A stretch of 64,000 bases of DNA from assembly GCA_029215795.1 (NCBI GenBank), contig JARDYH010000007.1, forward strand, positions 82,347,763-82,411,762. The letters are read 5' to 3'. The position numbers and the translations under genes were made by a program. Under the pieces are notes generated by a model. That model was given only the letters and a program-made list of their open reading frames with translations, was not told the origin of the DNA and searched no databases. How positions within the stretch are numbered: position 1 is the first letter of the stretch; each line of letters begins with the position of its first letter. This document shows, piece by piece, positions 9,947 to 20,455 of the stretch. This DNA comes from Anniella stebbinsi. Its lineage: Eukaryota; Chordata; Lepidosauria; Squamata; Anniellidae.

Positions 9947-10287
9947 GTTGAAACCTCAAGCCACAAAGCTCCATGAGGTGGCAAGTCATAAGCTCTCAGC
10001 CTAAGGTACCACACAGGATCTTGGAAGAGGAAGGGAAGGAAACCAACGACACAGCTTTCTCCACCTCCACCCCCAGGAAGATGCAGAGCCCATAGTGAAA
10101 ACGTTCAAAGGGCAGACAAGGACAAGATCACATTTCACAAAGGGGGAGGAAGCAGGGATGGGGCAGATTGGGGGTGGGGGGGGTCTGTGTGCGCACACAC
10201 AGGCACGGAATGCCAAAGGAGGGGTTTATCAGGGAGTCAAAATTGGCAATGGCGGGTACACAGAGGAAGACAAAGGGGTAAACTCAC
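9947..10287 (-). other. Intronic sequence downstream of the RPEL-N exon
   Basis: No repeat recognised, apart from short CA-rich and G-rich runs near 10170-10205. Confidence 0.5.
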
Positions 10288-10368
10288 CCTGTTCAAGGTC
10301 TTCCAACAGAACCCCTCTTTTAATGAGCTCCTCTCTGGACTTTCGCACTGAAATCTTTCGTTCTAAAA
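10288..10368 (-). CDS. PHACTR4: PHACTR4 RPEL-N exon
   Basis: This 81-bp exon runs from acceptor TTTAATGACAG| to donor CAGG|GTGAGT. It completes Val from the previous exon and then encodes LERKISVRKSREELIKRGVL followed by LEDLEQ (about residues 64-90). This is the N-terminal RPEL repeat, which in PHACTR proteins binds monomeric actin through Arg and the EL/RGVL face. The usual core is RPxxxEL-like; here the codon at 10337-10339 is TCC (Ser), where I recall Pro in mammalian PHACTR4 (RKPREEL). Arg, Glu-Glu-Leu and RGVL are kept, so the helix is probably intact. The exon is symmetric (phase 1-1), so skipping would delete RPEL-N cleanly. A large inverted repeat lies in the intron just upstream. 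Confidence 0.95.
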
Positions 10369-10506
10369 CTGTCATTAAATCAGGAAAACAAAACAAAACA
10401 CCAGCACTCAGAATACAGGGCAAGTTGGAGGTTTGGATAAAATAATCCGTATGTGGTCCCCAAAGTTACTGGGTTTTTTTAGGGATGATTGTTATAAAAT
10501 ATATGG

Positions 10507-10593
10507 CAGTATCCAATGGTACTCCTACACAGAGTAGACCCATTGAAATGAATGGGCTTAACTTAAGTAGGACTTAGCATTGGAAACTGCCCA
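10507..10593. mobile_element. Small foldback element
   Basis: GCAGTATCCAATG at the left is mirrored by CATTGGAAACTGC at the right, around AGAGTAGACCCATTGAAATG. I recognise it as a common squamate-type short palindromic repeat. Confidence 0.6.
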
Positions 10594-10789
10594 TAGATTC
10601 TGGACTGTTTGCCCTTATCTAAATTCTAGAAGTACAAAAACTATTTCCCACCTGCCAAGCTATTCTTCATTGGGAAAAGGGAATACCAGCCTCTGATGGT
10701 TAAATACACATACATCATACTCTACAAACTGAAAGGTGGGCAATGGGCCTTTCCATTTCCTAGATAAGAAGAGGCAGTGGCTGGATATA

Positions 10790-11504
10790 GTGAAAACAAG
10801 TATGAGGTATAAACACAACCACGAAACGTTCTATAGACAAAAGGAATTAAATTCCAACACCTGTTTTTTAAGTGTGTGCATATAAGTATATAAAATGTCA
10901 TATACTGTTGTATCACATAAATGTTAACTGTCTTACTCCAATACATGTACATTAATTTCATATTTATCCAAACTTGTATTTACACATCTATACATAATAT
11001 TGTATCACATTTATAATTATTAACAGCCTTACAACACTGCAATGCATGCAGATAGATAATCTATACACAAGTAATATATACCGTATAATAATCCAATTAT
11101 AATACAACTATGTTTCCAAACATGTATCTGTACATAGGTAATATAACATAGGTAATATATAGCGCATAATATTACAATAGTATTAACAGGAATCCGGTAG
11201 ACTTGACCTGTTTCACAAAGGATGTTTCCTCAGAGCACGCTTATCCAGGACTAATAGCCATGACAATTCAAGTTCAAGGAATCTCCCTATATGTACAATC
11301 CATTCCAAACCTGGCCAACGTCTCTAGGCAACAGCTTGTAAGGCTTGTAAGTGTTGTAAGGCTGTTAATAATTATAAATGTGATACAATATTATGTATAG
11401 ATACTTATGTGTAAATACAAGTTTGGAAACATATGGAATTAATGTACATGTATTGGAGTAAGACAGTTAACATTTATATATGTGATACAATAGCATATGA
11501 CAAC

Positions 11505-11551
<47 letters not shown>

Positions 11552-11639
11552 GCTTTTAAAAAAAGGGTGTTGGAATTTAATTCCTTTTGTCTATAGTACT
11601 TTCCGTAGTTGTGGGTTTATACCCCACACTTGTTTTCAC
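10790..11639. repeat. Large AT-rich inverted repeat (arms 249 and 290 bp)
   Basis: The left arm (10790-11038) and right arm (11350-11639) are reverse complements with moderate divergence. Matching landmarks are GTGAAAACAAGT, CTATAGACAAAAGGAATTAA, ACTGTCTTACTCCAATACAT, TTGTATCACATTTATAATTA and CAGCCTTACAACACT. The spacer is 311 bp. The extra length of the right arm is mainly a (TA)n(CA)n microsatellite at 11505-11552. The structure lies between the RPEL-N and basic-motif exons. It may be a foldback transposon or an inverted duplication; no TSD was found. Confidence 0.88.
11505..11552 (+). repeat. (TA)n(CA)n microsatellite
   Basis: About 12 TA units pass directly into 12 CA units inside the right arm of the large inverted repeat. 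Confidence 0.97.
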
Positions 11640-11782
11640 CTTTCAATTTCCTGCCTCCCCCAATGGCTAGTGATATTTCCCTACTAGGCTTCCATAACAT
11701 TATATGGCAAGTTCAACTTCAGAGTGCCAGTTGTGGAAGGAGATCAGTTGTGGAAGCTGTTCTCATCTATGATTGCAAATGG

Positions 11783-11819
11783 TATCATCATCATCATCAT
11801 CATTATTATTATTATTATT
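11783..11819 (+). repeat. (ATC)n(ATT)n microsatellite
   Basis: Six ATC units are followed by six ATT units, 150 bp downstream (sense) of the basic-motif exon donor. Confidence 0.95.
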
Positions 11820-11962
11820 CAGATTTAAGATATGCCAATTCTGGTATCTTTTGCCATAAGAGCAGAGGAAGATGAAATCAGACAAGGACAATGCTATTCC
11901 AAAACAAAGAATCCTCATGGGCTTGGGAAGAAGAGAATTATCATTGAAGTCCAGTGTCTTAC

Positions 11963-12136
11963 CTTCTGAAGTCTCCTTAAATTTCCCACTGGCTTTCTTT
12001 TTCCTCCACTTCCAAGGTTTAAAGATCTTGCCAAACCCCGCGAATTTGCTTTTGCTCTTGGAGGGAGGGGTCGTGTCACCAGATTCCAGATCAGCCCCCA
12101 TCCCAGCGTCGAGTGACGGCTGATCCACCTCCTCAG
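11963..12136 (-). CDS. PHACTR4: PHACTR4 exon with basic [12 protein letters not shown] motif
   Basis: This 174-bp exon is bounded by TTTTTCTGTGTAG| and CAGAAG|GTAAGA. It encodes 57 whole codons (residues about 7-63 if translation starts at MEDSI), from [11 protein letters not shown] to GKFKETSE. An acidic, probably disordered start leads to [16 protein letters not shown] and then the basic, aromatic cluster [12 protein letters not shown] (about residues 42-53). That cluster is shared by all PHACTR proteins and acts in this family as a basic nuclear-import and membrane-type element next to RPEL-N. Both boundaries are phase 1, so skipping keeps frame. The first in-frame triplet GTG at 12128 is Val, not a start. 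Neighbours are the RPEL exon 1.6 kb downstream and two alternative start exons upstream. Confidence 0.95.
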
Positions 12137-12181
12137 CTACACAGAAAAAGAAGACAGGAACATGGAATTACAAGATGACTT

Positions 12182-12478
12182 TTGTAGATCCCCTCTTTCC
12201 ATCCACCCAAATCTCTTCTGCCGCTCCCAGACTGTGGAATGGCCTGCCGGAGGAGATTCGTCAACTTAATAGTCTCTTTGACTGTAAGATAGACATAAAG
12301 ACCAATCTCTTCCGGCAGGCTTACCCAGTTGAATTTTTAGAGTTTTATTGGTATTTTAATAATGTGTTAGTTTTATGTGCTTTTAGTCAGTTTTATGTAT
12401 TTTATATTTGATGTTGTTCCCCGCTTCGATCCAGAGGGAGAGGTGGGTAAGAAATAAATATATTATTATATTATTATT
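12182..12478 (+). mobile_element. L2/CR1-group LINE 3' end, family B
   Basis: Translation gives SAAPRLWNGLPEEIRQLNSL and ...TNLFRQAYPVEF, the conserved last block of ORF2 in L2/Rex-type LINEs. A 3' UTR follows, ending CCGCTTCGATCCAGAGGGAG, AGGTGGGTAAGAAATAAA and ATTATT. Same family as 35.9 kb and a tail at 62.2 kb. It begins 46 bp from the basic-motif exon. Confidence 0.85.
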
Positions 12479-12482
12479 TATT

Positions 12483-13130
12483 ATTCCTCCAACTGACTGT
12501 GACTAGTAGAAACACAATTAAGTCGTAGGAAAATGCACAGATGCAAAGCTATACATGATGACTCTGAAAACTTCACATAAGAAAGCAGTGTCAAATATAA
12601 GAACAACCAGGGAAATAATAGAAATATATCAGAAGGTAGACAGAACATGTTAAGAAATCTTTTACTGGCATCTAGATCACACAGGTATAAAATACTTTGT
12701 TGTATGATATAATCTGTCGCAGAAACAGCTGGAATTATCTACCCCATCTGAAAAACTGGACTATTTTGTTTTTCCTTCCCATTAAAAGAAAAAGAAAAGA
12801 AGGTATTCTGGGCCAAGACTAACAATCCCAGGAAAGCAACACAATAACAGCCTCCTACTCCACCTAATGTTCTGGCATTCTCCAAGCATTTTCATAAATA
12901 AAAAGAGTCCAGGAGGGGAGAGCGTTGACCTGGGGGGGAAATATTCCTGCAATTTAAAGCAACAAAATAATGTGTTCTGCCAAGCAAATGGAAGGCAGAG
13001 AGCAACAGTGAGCCTAGAATTTGAAGTTTTCTGCAGGCTTTATGGCACACTTTGGTTGTTAACCTGCAGAGAATGGCTGTGGGCCAGTGGGTGGGGGCCT
13101 CTTGGAAACATGAATTGATGGCAAGGCAGC
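12483..13130. other. Unrecognised intron sequence
   Basis: AT-rich sequence without repeats or exons that I can identify. Confidence 0.5.
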
Positions 13131-13755
13131 ATGTCAGACACATGCTGCCATGCAGCAGCCAGATTGATAACAGGGACCAGAAGGTTCGAGCATATAAGAC
13201 CGATTCTGGCCCGCTTGCATTGGCTGCCTGTATGTTTCCGAACCCGATTCAAGTTGCTGGTTTTAACCTATAAAGCCTTACAGGGCTTGGGACCACAATA
13301 CCTGACGGAACACCTTTCCCGACGTGAACTTACCCGAACACTACGTTCAACATCTAAGGCTCTCCTCATCTAACGCTCTCCTCCAAGTGCCTACTCCGAG
13401 GGAAGCTCAGAGGTCGGCAACAAGGGAGAGGGCCTTCTCTGTGGTGGCCCCCCAATTGTGGAACGATCTCCCTGACGAGGCCCGCCTGGCGTCAACACTG
13501 TTATCTTTTCGGCGCCAGGTCAGACTTCATTTAGCAATATCTAAGGAGCCTGGGTTTGTTTTGTTTTTAGGTTTATAGCTTTTATAGTTATTACAGTGGT
13601 TTTAAATGTATGTGTCTATTATGTGTATATGGTATGCTTTTGCTGTTTAAATTTTTGTATATGGTTTTTAATTGTTTTAATCTTATGTAAACCGCCCAGA
13701 GAGCTTTGGCTATGGGGCGGTATACAAATGTAATAAAATAAACAAATAAATAATG
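13131..13755 (+). mobile_element. L2-like LINE 3' end, family A
   Basis: ORF2 C-terminal blocks LHWLPVCFRTRFKLLVLTYK, ALQGLGPQYLTEHL, RERAFSVVAPQLWNDLPDEA and FRRQVRLHL are present with a frameshift near 13370. The tail CCCAGAGAGCTTTGGCTATG then GGGCGGTATACAAATGTAAT ends in AAATAAATAA. 5'-truncated and antisense to PHACTR4. Confidence 0.9.
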
Positions 13756-13759
13756 CAGC

Positions 13760-14600
13760 CCTGGATGAACCGTTAAGCAATATAAGCCCGTGCTTTGGGC
13801 ACCGAGGGAAGGAGGGCACCACAGAGTACCGGTACCATAGCTGTAGCCGTCTAATTTTAAGGAATATACAAATATAATAAAAACGAGTTTATATTTAATA
13901 TAGTTGTGTGTTTTGGCATGGGGGATGATGGCCTTGAAGAAAATTGAGTCTTCAATGTCTTATTTCACCTTCAGCACTTAACGTCTTGCCGGCAAAGCGA
14001 CGGAAGGGCCAAGGGGGCGCCATTATTGGGCTGTGTTTAGAGCATCAGCTGGCCTTAATCGGGCCCTGCATTAATGGCTCCGCCAGCAAGCAGGATCCTA
14101 TTTCATCGACCTCAGATTTGCCAATAATGATTTCTAATTTGCATCTATGCCTAGAAATCAGCAGGTATAAATTTTATGCAAATAGGTGTCCTCTTCTGAC
14201 CTCTTAATGGGCAATTCACAAGTGGCCACCCTAGGTGAGAAAAAGGCAACTGGGAATAAGAGCAGGGAGAGGCGGTGACAAATGCTCTGGAAATGGAAGA
14301 TTGAGCAAGGGAAACAAGACTTTCCAACTACATTTCACAGAGAGAACAAAAATTGATCCGATGCCCTTGCATGGGCCTAACCCTTCCCCAAAATATGCTG
14401 GAATGGCAAGGAAAGAAATGAGGAAATAAAAGTACTTCCAGAATTCATCATCTCCAAACCATCCGCCCTCTGACCTATATACGTTCTCTGCAATGCAGAC
14501 GCCGACAACCTCGATCCAAACACAAGCTCCACTAAGTGCTTTGTATAAGACCGTGTTTAATTCCACAAACAGAAAGAGAAGGTCTACTTGTAGGTTGTTT
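13760..14600. other. Unrecognised intron sequence
   Basis: No repeat family or coding block recognised. A short frame on the minus strand at 14231-14566 has no features of a gene. Confidence 0.5.
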
Positions 14601-14604
14601 CGCC

Positions 14605-14735
14605 CATGATTAACCCACAGTGTCTGGGTTCAGACATCACGGAGCAACCCTTGATCAAGCCGCTTGGAGGTTGCGTACTCAAAATGGTGCACACCCAGCA
14701 CACGCCACAACAAATTGTGGGTTAATTAACCACCT
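14605..14735. mobile_element. Small foldback, possible MITE
   Basis: GATTAACCCACAG at the left mirrors TTGTGGGTTAATTAACC at the right, around a GGTTCAGACATCACGG motif like the outer ends of other foldbacks here. Confidence 0.45.
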
Positions 14736-15159
14736 GAAAATTGGATAGGAGCGTATTAAAAAATGGCAGCCAGTTAAAAACAAATTAAAATAAAACAACT
14801 GATTAACAGAGATCAGCAACAAGAAAAAAGCAAATCAATCCAATAGTCCAAACACCTTGTTCAAACTAAGCAAAACAAAGTTTTTGCCTGCTGACAGAAA
14901 GCCATCAAAGTTATCATCAACGTGATCACCCCATTAAAGAAAACAAAACAGACAGGCATGATGCCCGTACCTGTCTTTTCCTTCAGTAGGTATAACAGCT
15001 GGAACACCTGGGAAGCTGAGAAAGAGGATTTCACACCATTGCCCCTCCCCAGCCTTTCCCTCTTCCTGCTCCCAGTGTCCTCTGGATGAATGAGCCAGCT
15101 GTGGACCATCTAGGCCGGTGAAAAGACTGGGCCTCCATGGTCATAAACTGTATTTAAGC

Positions 15160-15480
15160 CAGATTGCTGTAGTCCCTTGGAGTGCCGCAAGACTACTGTG
15201 AGCAGTAAGGGTTGTGTTAGCTCTTCGGTATGTTTTAGCTTGGTAATGTTGATGTTGCTCTGTGCTGCTTACGCATTAAGTTTAGGTTATTTCATTGTCA
15301 TCTTGGAAGTATGCCATGTTTATTGAATTTGGGATTTTGCCTTATCTGAAACTGTCATTGTGTTTTTTAACAAATCGTTGCTGTTTTTCAGCTATAAAGT
15401 TGCATTTTGGTAAGTTGTTGTGTATTGTGAGCCGCTTTGGAAACAATTCACTGTGAGAAAGTAGCACATGAATAAACGCA
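15160..15480 (+). mobile_element. Possible LINE 3' UTR
   Basis: Ends GTGAGCCGCTTTGGAAACAA and GCACATGAATAAACG, the style of CR1/L2-group tails. No coding part remains. Confidence 0.35.
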
Positions 15481-15667
15481 ACCTGACCTCAGGAAAACAG
15501 CTGGAGGGGAAAGACCTCTGCCCTGATCCAACGCAAGTGTGCGCACCATACAGCTGCTTTAGGTTCAAAAGAGGCAGAAGATCATGGATCGTCCCACATC
15601 ATGGCTGTTTTGGCCCTTGGGAATCCATTGGCCTGCCCATATTTCTCTGCCCACAAGATGTATTATT

Positions 15668-16110
15668 CATTAGTTGATTTCAAATATTTCTTGGCTGCCT
15701 TCCAGGGTAGGAGCCCTCCCAAGGTGCCGTACAACAACAAAACACAGGATAAAAACCAATGAAGCAATAAAGACAGTAAATGAGAAAAAATAGTGGTGTC
15801 AATGTAGGGCCGGGCATCAAGGGTAGGTATGGTTGGGCACCTGCCAAGGGCCCAAACACCAACAGGGCCCACTGACAAGAGCCCCCTGGATTTCCTCCTC
15901 CTCTTCTCCAGGGCAACCTGCTTGTTCATCACCTGCCTCTCACTCTGTCCCAGACAATGGAGGTGGTGAGAAGGAGGAGCCGGAGATGCTGTCCTGCTCA
16001 CGGCCAACTTTCTCCCTGCCTGTCAAGCAAGCAAATAGTAGCAATGATGAGACAGAGGAGGAGGAGGAGGAGGAGCAGCAGCAGCAACAGGTGACAGTGG
16101 CCGCGAGACG
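15668..16110 (-). mobile_element. Possible LINE tail plus GAG/CAG repeat
   Basis: On the minus strand GTACGGCACCTTGGGAGGGC sits in an L2-type 3' end context near 15710-15735. At 16054-16089 a (GAG)n run passes into (CAG)n. The rest, to 16110, is unassigned; the acidic/Gln frame across it is a microsatellite product. Confidence 0.35.
16054..16089 (+). repeat. (GAG)n(CAG)n microsatellite
   Basis: Seven GAG units followed by CAG/CAA units. Confidence 0.93.
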
Positions 16111-16765
16111 GTAGGCTCACTGAGGGAGGGGGGCATTGTGAGTGTTCTGCCCACAGGCCCTCAAAGACCTGGAGCCAACATAGGACCATCACTGCAATGC
16201 CTATAGGAGAAGCAGATTCTAAAAGGAACCATCCTATGTATCATTGCAATGCCGTTTAAGGAAGGAAGAACACGGAAAGATCCATCTTATGAAGCAACAA
16301 TGCATTCTGTTTGTTCTGCATGCTTAATTAGTGGGTGGATCAACTGCTCCTAGTATGCTTTAAGAGGGAGGCATTTCAGGTAACAGTGTTACTCAGAGTT
16401 GGCTCACGCACTGGGAAGGGGTGGGTGGGTGTTTCTTTCAAATCCGCAGGAACAAACCTACGTTTTAAGCAGGGTTCCGACGCAGCACCTTTTAATCCAA
16501 GGTTAACAGTTGTGGGGTGACACTTCAGGCCTAGAGTCTGGGTCCTTTTTAAAAATGGGGGGGGTTGTCCTTGAACAAAGAGCCCCTTTTGTTATAGCAG
16601 CACAGCTTTGTTGCGCAAGAAAGGGTTCTGGGGAGAGAGCACGCCAATTTCCTGTTTTGAGTCATGACAATGGGAAAAGGTCTGGACAGGAATACACGAA
16701 TCAGTGCTTTCAGGAAGACCACCAAAAAAAGAGGCAGAAATTCACATGCACTCCAAAAGAAAAGG

Positions 16766-16930
16766 GAAGGGGCCACAACTCAGTGGTAGGGCAAATGCTT
16801 TGCATGTGGATGGCTCTGGGTTCACCCCCCCCCCCCCGGCATCCCCAGCTAAAGGATCTCAGGTGAGAAAGGTCTCTGCTTGCATCCTTAGAGATTTACC
16901 AACAGTCGGGGTGCAGCGGCCAGCTGGATG
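16766..16930 (+). mobile_element. tRNA-derived SINE
   Basis: A box GCCACAACTCAGTGGTAGGG and a B-box region GGCTCTGGGTTCA are followed by GGCATCCCCAGCTAAAGGAT and a diverged CAGCTGGATGG tail. A C11-12 run replaces part of the B-box flank. Confidence 0.75.
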
Positions 16931-17235
16931 GCCCTGTTCTTTTTTGCGTGCAAGTAATGCTACCTTACTTTAAATATAAAAACGAAGCCACAAATGCAAA
17001 GGCCAACCAAGGTGGCTCACAATCAAATACGTGTGCCAAGATATAAGAACGCAGGGCACAACACGCAATTTTAGCACACATGCCCACAAGAAAATGATGG
17101 CCATAACATAGGTAACACTTAGGGATGGCTATCACAGGGGAAATCGGCTCTTTTGGGGCTCGCTGGATTTTCCTAGAGTAGCAGGCTTTTCTCCGATATC
17201 CAGGGACTTTCTGGGGTGTGTTTTTTTCCTTCCTA
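16931..17235. other. Unrecognised intron sequence
   Basis: Nothing recognised. Confidence 0.45.
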
Positions 17236-17239
17236 AAAT

Positions 17240-17475
17240 CTCCACTTACACAAATTATACTGCAGTTTGCATAATTTATGTACATCTCTGCTATAATTTG
17301 TATAATTTGTGCAAACTGCAGCCATAGTATGCCTAATTTACACACATCTCAACCATGATTTGCATGCTTAATTTTGTGCAAATTACGCCCACAATATGCT
17401 GAGTTTTGCACAAATTCAGCATATTACAGCAGCAGTTTGTACAAATTACACAAATTATGGTTGCAATTTGCATAG
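17240..17475. repeat. Degenerate AAATTATG / ATTTGCAT array
   Basis: At least six imperfect repeats of CAAATTATnnnTGCAgTTTGCAtAATTT on both strands. Octamer-like TTTGCATAATT, ATTTGCATGC and ATTTGCATAG occur at about 17267, 17359 and 17468. The unit length is irregular (about 30-45 bp). Confidence 0.6.
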
Positions 17476-18253
17476 ATGGCAATTTTAACTAAAAAGCCAA
17501 AACAAAACATCCGGAAGCTTGCCTGACTTGAGTTGGGACAGCTTGTGAATAAACAAGCCAGAAACTGGAGGGCTGAGCTGCTGAAAGCTCAGTGAACTTC
17601 ACTCCCTGGACAGATTCCTGACTTCCTTGTAACACTACAGTAGATCTCTAGAGTCAACCACATCAGCTAGATTGATCATTTTAGGCCACTTTCCACAAAT
17701 ATTTCAGTGCTTTCCCCTGCTGTTTAGGAGTCAGAAAACTCTACACCTAGAATGAAATTATTGCATTTAGCAACATTATTGGGTTGTTTTTTGAGCCACA
17801 AAGCTGTAGAATTGCTGGAAACCTAGTCAAAGAGACAGGCATTTCAAGACAAGTAGAAGAAATTACCACCCCCACCCCCCATGTTTTACAACTGCTTCTG
17901 CACTCCTGATATGTTAAAACAACAGCAAAACTGTTAGCCAACCTGATTTAGAGCAGGTGTAGTTTTGCATTTTGGACTTATTTAAATCATAACACCATTC
18001 ATGACTACAGGAATAAAATGGAGTTTGCTTCTTCTGTTACCCTCAACACCTGGGTGGTTGTTTGGGGAGGGGGTCCTTAACTTTGACCCCAAGATCCAGC
18101 CCTAGCTGCACCATTGAGTGCCTGTAATTGTTTTTTTCCTGTCGATGAAGGTGGTGGGAAGACAGATTCATTGATGGGAACTAACATCTCGGGAGGCACT
18201 ACACTTTTCACACACAGTCCAAGTCAAGTGCTGTTTTACTCTCAACATGTGTC

Positions 18254-18486
18254 TGCAATGTGGTGTAGTGGCTAAAGTGTTGGCTGGGAATCGGGAGATC
18301 TGGGTTCTAGTCCCGCTCGGCCATGGAAACCCACTGGGTGACTTTGGGCCAGTCAGAGACTCTCAGCCCAACCTACCTCACAGGGTTGTTGTGAGGATAA
18401 AATGGAGAGGAGGAGGATTATGGATGCCACCTTGTGTTCCTTGGAAGAAAAAAGGCAGGACATAAATGCAATAATGAATGAATGAA
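18254..18486 (+). mobile_element. Sauria-type tRNA SINE, full length
   Basis: The tRNA-like head GTGGTGTAGTGGCTAAAGTG and GGTTCTAGTCCCGC (B box) are followed by CACTGGGTGACTTTGGGCCA, CCTACCTCACAGGGTTGTTG and a tail ACATAAATGCAATAATGAATGAATG. This family is diagnostic of squamates. Confidence 0.92.
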
Positions 18487-18950
18487 GAGGTGTGAAGCTT
18501 TTTATTACATTTAGCCTTGAGGTTACCAGATCAAAACAATACAGATGTAGCCTTATGAATCTAATGTATAGTAGACATCCATCAAATTATACAATTATTC
18601 ATTCACTTTATGAAAACAATTTCATAAAGTGAATGAAAGCTCTTAGTAAGCCTGTACATATTCTTAAATGCACAGATTTAGAGAACTCAGCTACCAGGCC
18701 AATGAGCAGCGGAATTATCTATGGACTAATTCACACATGCATGTTATTGCTTGAAGACTCAATCAGATGAGCCAATTACAAGGTCCTTGACCATAGTTGA
18801 TATGGAAGTGCTCTCTGAAGTGACTATTTTGTGACAGCTTTCGCACATGCAAATTGATGCTACAGTCAATGAATTATAAGTGAACTGACACTTAAAACAC
18901 TGGAATCTCAACCTCATTTGCACAGACAATCTGAAAACGAGTAACAATTT

Positions 18951-19100
18951 GGGAGACAGTGTGGCCCACTGGATAACTGATGGATTTGGGGAGACCTAGC
19001 TTCAAAATCCTATTTAGCCAAGGAGTCAGCAAAAGGCTTTTGATACTACACTCTTTCAGTTCTACATCTGCAAAATAAGGAAGCAGGATCTGGAAAAAAA
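18951..19100 (+). mobile_element. Old tRNA-SINE fragment, MIR- or Sauria-like
   Basis: GGGAGACAGTGTGGCCCACT resembles a SINE head and CATCTGCAAAATAAGGA resembles the MIR core end. Very diverged. Confidence 0.4.
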
Positions 19101-19690
19101 AAAGATGTTGCTGTATATCCTCATCTCCTAGCAGGAGGGCTCCTGTGCAGAGTTCCAGCCAGCCATGCCTTCCTCCAGGATAATAGAAGCTGTAGAGAAT
19201 TCAAGCAGGGTTTTCTGTTTCCGTCCTGCCCATAGCTATCTATCCCGGGGGGAGGGGGGGTACTTCCTTGAGTTTTGTTTTCTAAAAGATATGTTATACT
19301 TCCGCAAACCTTGGTGTTCCTGTGAACATGCTGATACCTCCGTCTTGTTTCATGGTGGGCCCGTTTTGGCTTCAATCCTGTTGGCACTCACCACCTGAAT
19401 TCATTAACAGAGGAAGCAACAGCAACACATTTGACGCAGCTAAAAGGATTATAAAGAAGGGTTGTCCGCAAGGGTTGTCTATCGTCATTTGTATAGGCCC
19501 CATGAGTTAATGAAGATGATAGAGATGAGTGATTTTTAAGGATCTATGATGGGATATAAAGTCTCAGCATGATTTACTTGGTTCAAATACTACCGATGTT
19601 TTTAAGGACTTAGTTTAACCGGTTTAGACGCATTCAATCCTTGAGAACGGTAAGGCTTTCCGGGGGTACCCTGTGCTTCTGAGGTCCGTC
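19101..19690. other. Unrecognised intron sequence
   Basis: Contains one G-rich run at 19247-19260. No repeat or exon recognised. Confidence 0.45.
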
Positions 19691-19993
19691 CCGTACTTGT
19701 TTGGAGAAGGCTGTTTAGCGTGATGACAGCCACTATGTGAAATAAACTTCCCCCTGACATCATGCATGTGCCAACCATTCTTACTTCTTGGTGCATGCTG
19801 AAGACACACCTATCTATGCAAGACTTCACGGTGTAGTTTAACCTGCCAACTGTTTTATTCCAATGGATATGTAAACATGGCGTATTCTATGTATTGGTTT
19901 TTATATCTTTATGTTCTTACAATCTTTGCACAGCACCTTGAAATCTGTAGATGGAAGTGGTTTACAACTATTTGTAAATAAATAAATATGTAG
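19691..19993 (+). mobile_element. LINE 3' end, CR1/L2 group
   Basis: ACACCTATCTATGCAAGACT and GCACAGCACCTTGAAATCTG, then AACTATTTGTAAATAAATAAATA, are typical of a 3' UTR with an AAATA-repeat tail. Confidence 0.5.
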
Positions 19994-20067
19994 GCTACAT
20001 GGTCTGAAAGCACATGATGCTTTAGTCTTGCAGAGGCTAAGTAAGTCTGGGTCTGGCCATTGCCTTA

Positions 20068-20426
20068 GGTCCCCTCTAGATGGATTCCGTTTGACACCTG
20101 TTCCTCTGATTATGCGCATCTTCTCGGAAGCGCTTTATCGTAAATGTTTGTATGCAGGAGGTAATTGAGCACTCAACGGGTGACCTTACCGGTTGTTTCC
20201 AATGCGCTTTACAGGTAGTTAATGCAGAGAATCACTTGTTCACATAGGCAAAATGCGCTTTAATGGCCAGAGCAAAATAAAACTCGCTATTTAACGCGCA
20301 TTCTATAATGCGCATGATCGGAGAGAAAACGCGCCTCTACGCCCGATTTGCGCTCCATTCTTGTAGAGGTAAATTTTTTAATGCGCCTTGAAAGAGCTTT
20401 AAATGCCTCTTGTAGAGGCAGCCTTA
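20068..20426. mobile_element. Possible DNA transposon with imperfect TIRs
   Basis: CCTTAGGTCCCCTCTAGATGG on the left resembles CTAAGGCTGCCTCTACAAG, the right end read on minus. The interior repeats ATGCGC/GCGCAT many times. Ends and family are uncertain. Confidence 0.4.
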
Positions 20427-20455
20427 GATGAGAAACTGCTTGGGAACCCTATGCC

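Larger units (their letters stand above)
2225..10287 (-). other. PHACTR4 intron between RPEL-N and linker exons
   Basis: This 8.06-kb intron runs from a GTGAGT donor (10287) to a CCAAACAG acceptor (2225). It is crowded with CR1 3' ends, foldback elements, a CpG-rich hAT and a GC-rich polypyrimidine block, listed separately. I recognise nothing in 2225-2613, 2762-3104, 3318-3652, 5081-5370, 5718-6446 and 7892-8535. Confidence 0.85.
10369..11962 (-). other. PHACTR4 intron between basic-motif and RPEL-N exons
   Basis: This 1.59-kb intron has a GTAAGA donor at 11962 and an AATGACAG acceptor at 10369. More than half of it is the AT-rich inverted repeat 10790-11639. A small foldback sits at 10507-10593 and an (ATC)n(ATT)n run at 11783-11819. 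Confidence 0.88.

Noticed and set aside
12128..12128. GTG as start of the basic-motif exon
   Set aside because: Both upstream start exons splice in frame at 12136; GTG is an internal Val codon.
15833..16192. Glu/Gln-rich frame
   Set aside because: It is the translation of the GAG/CAG microsatellite.
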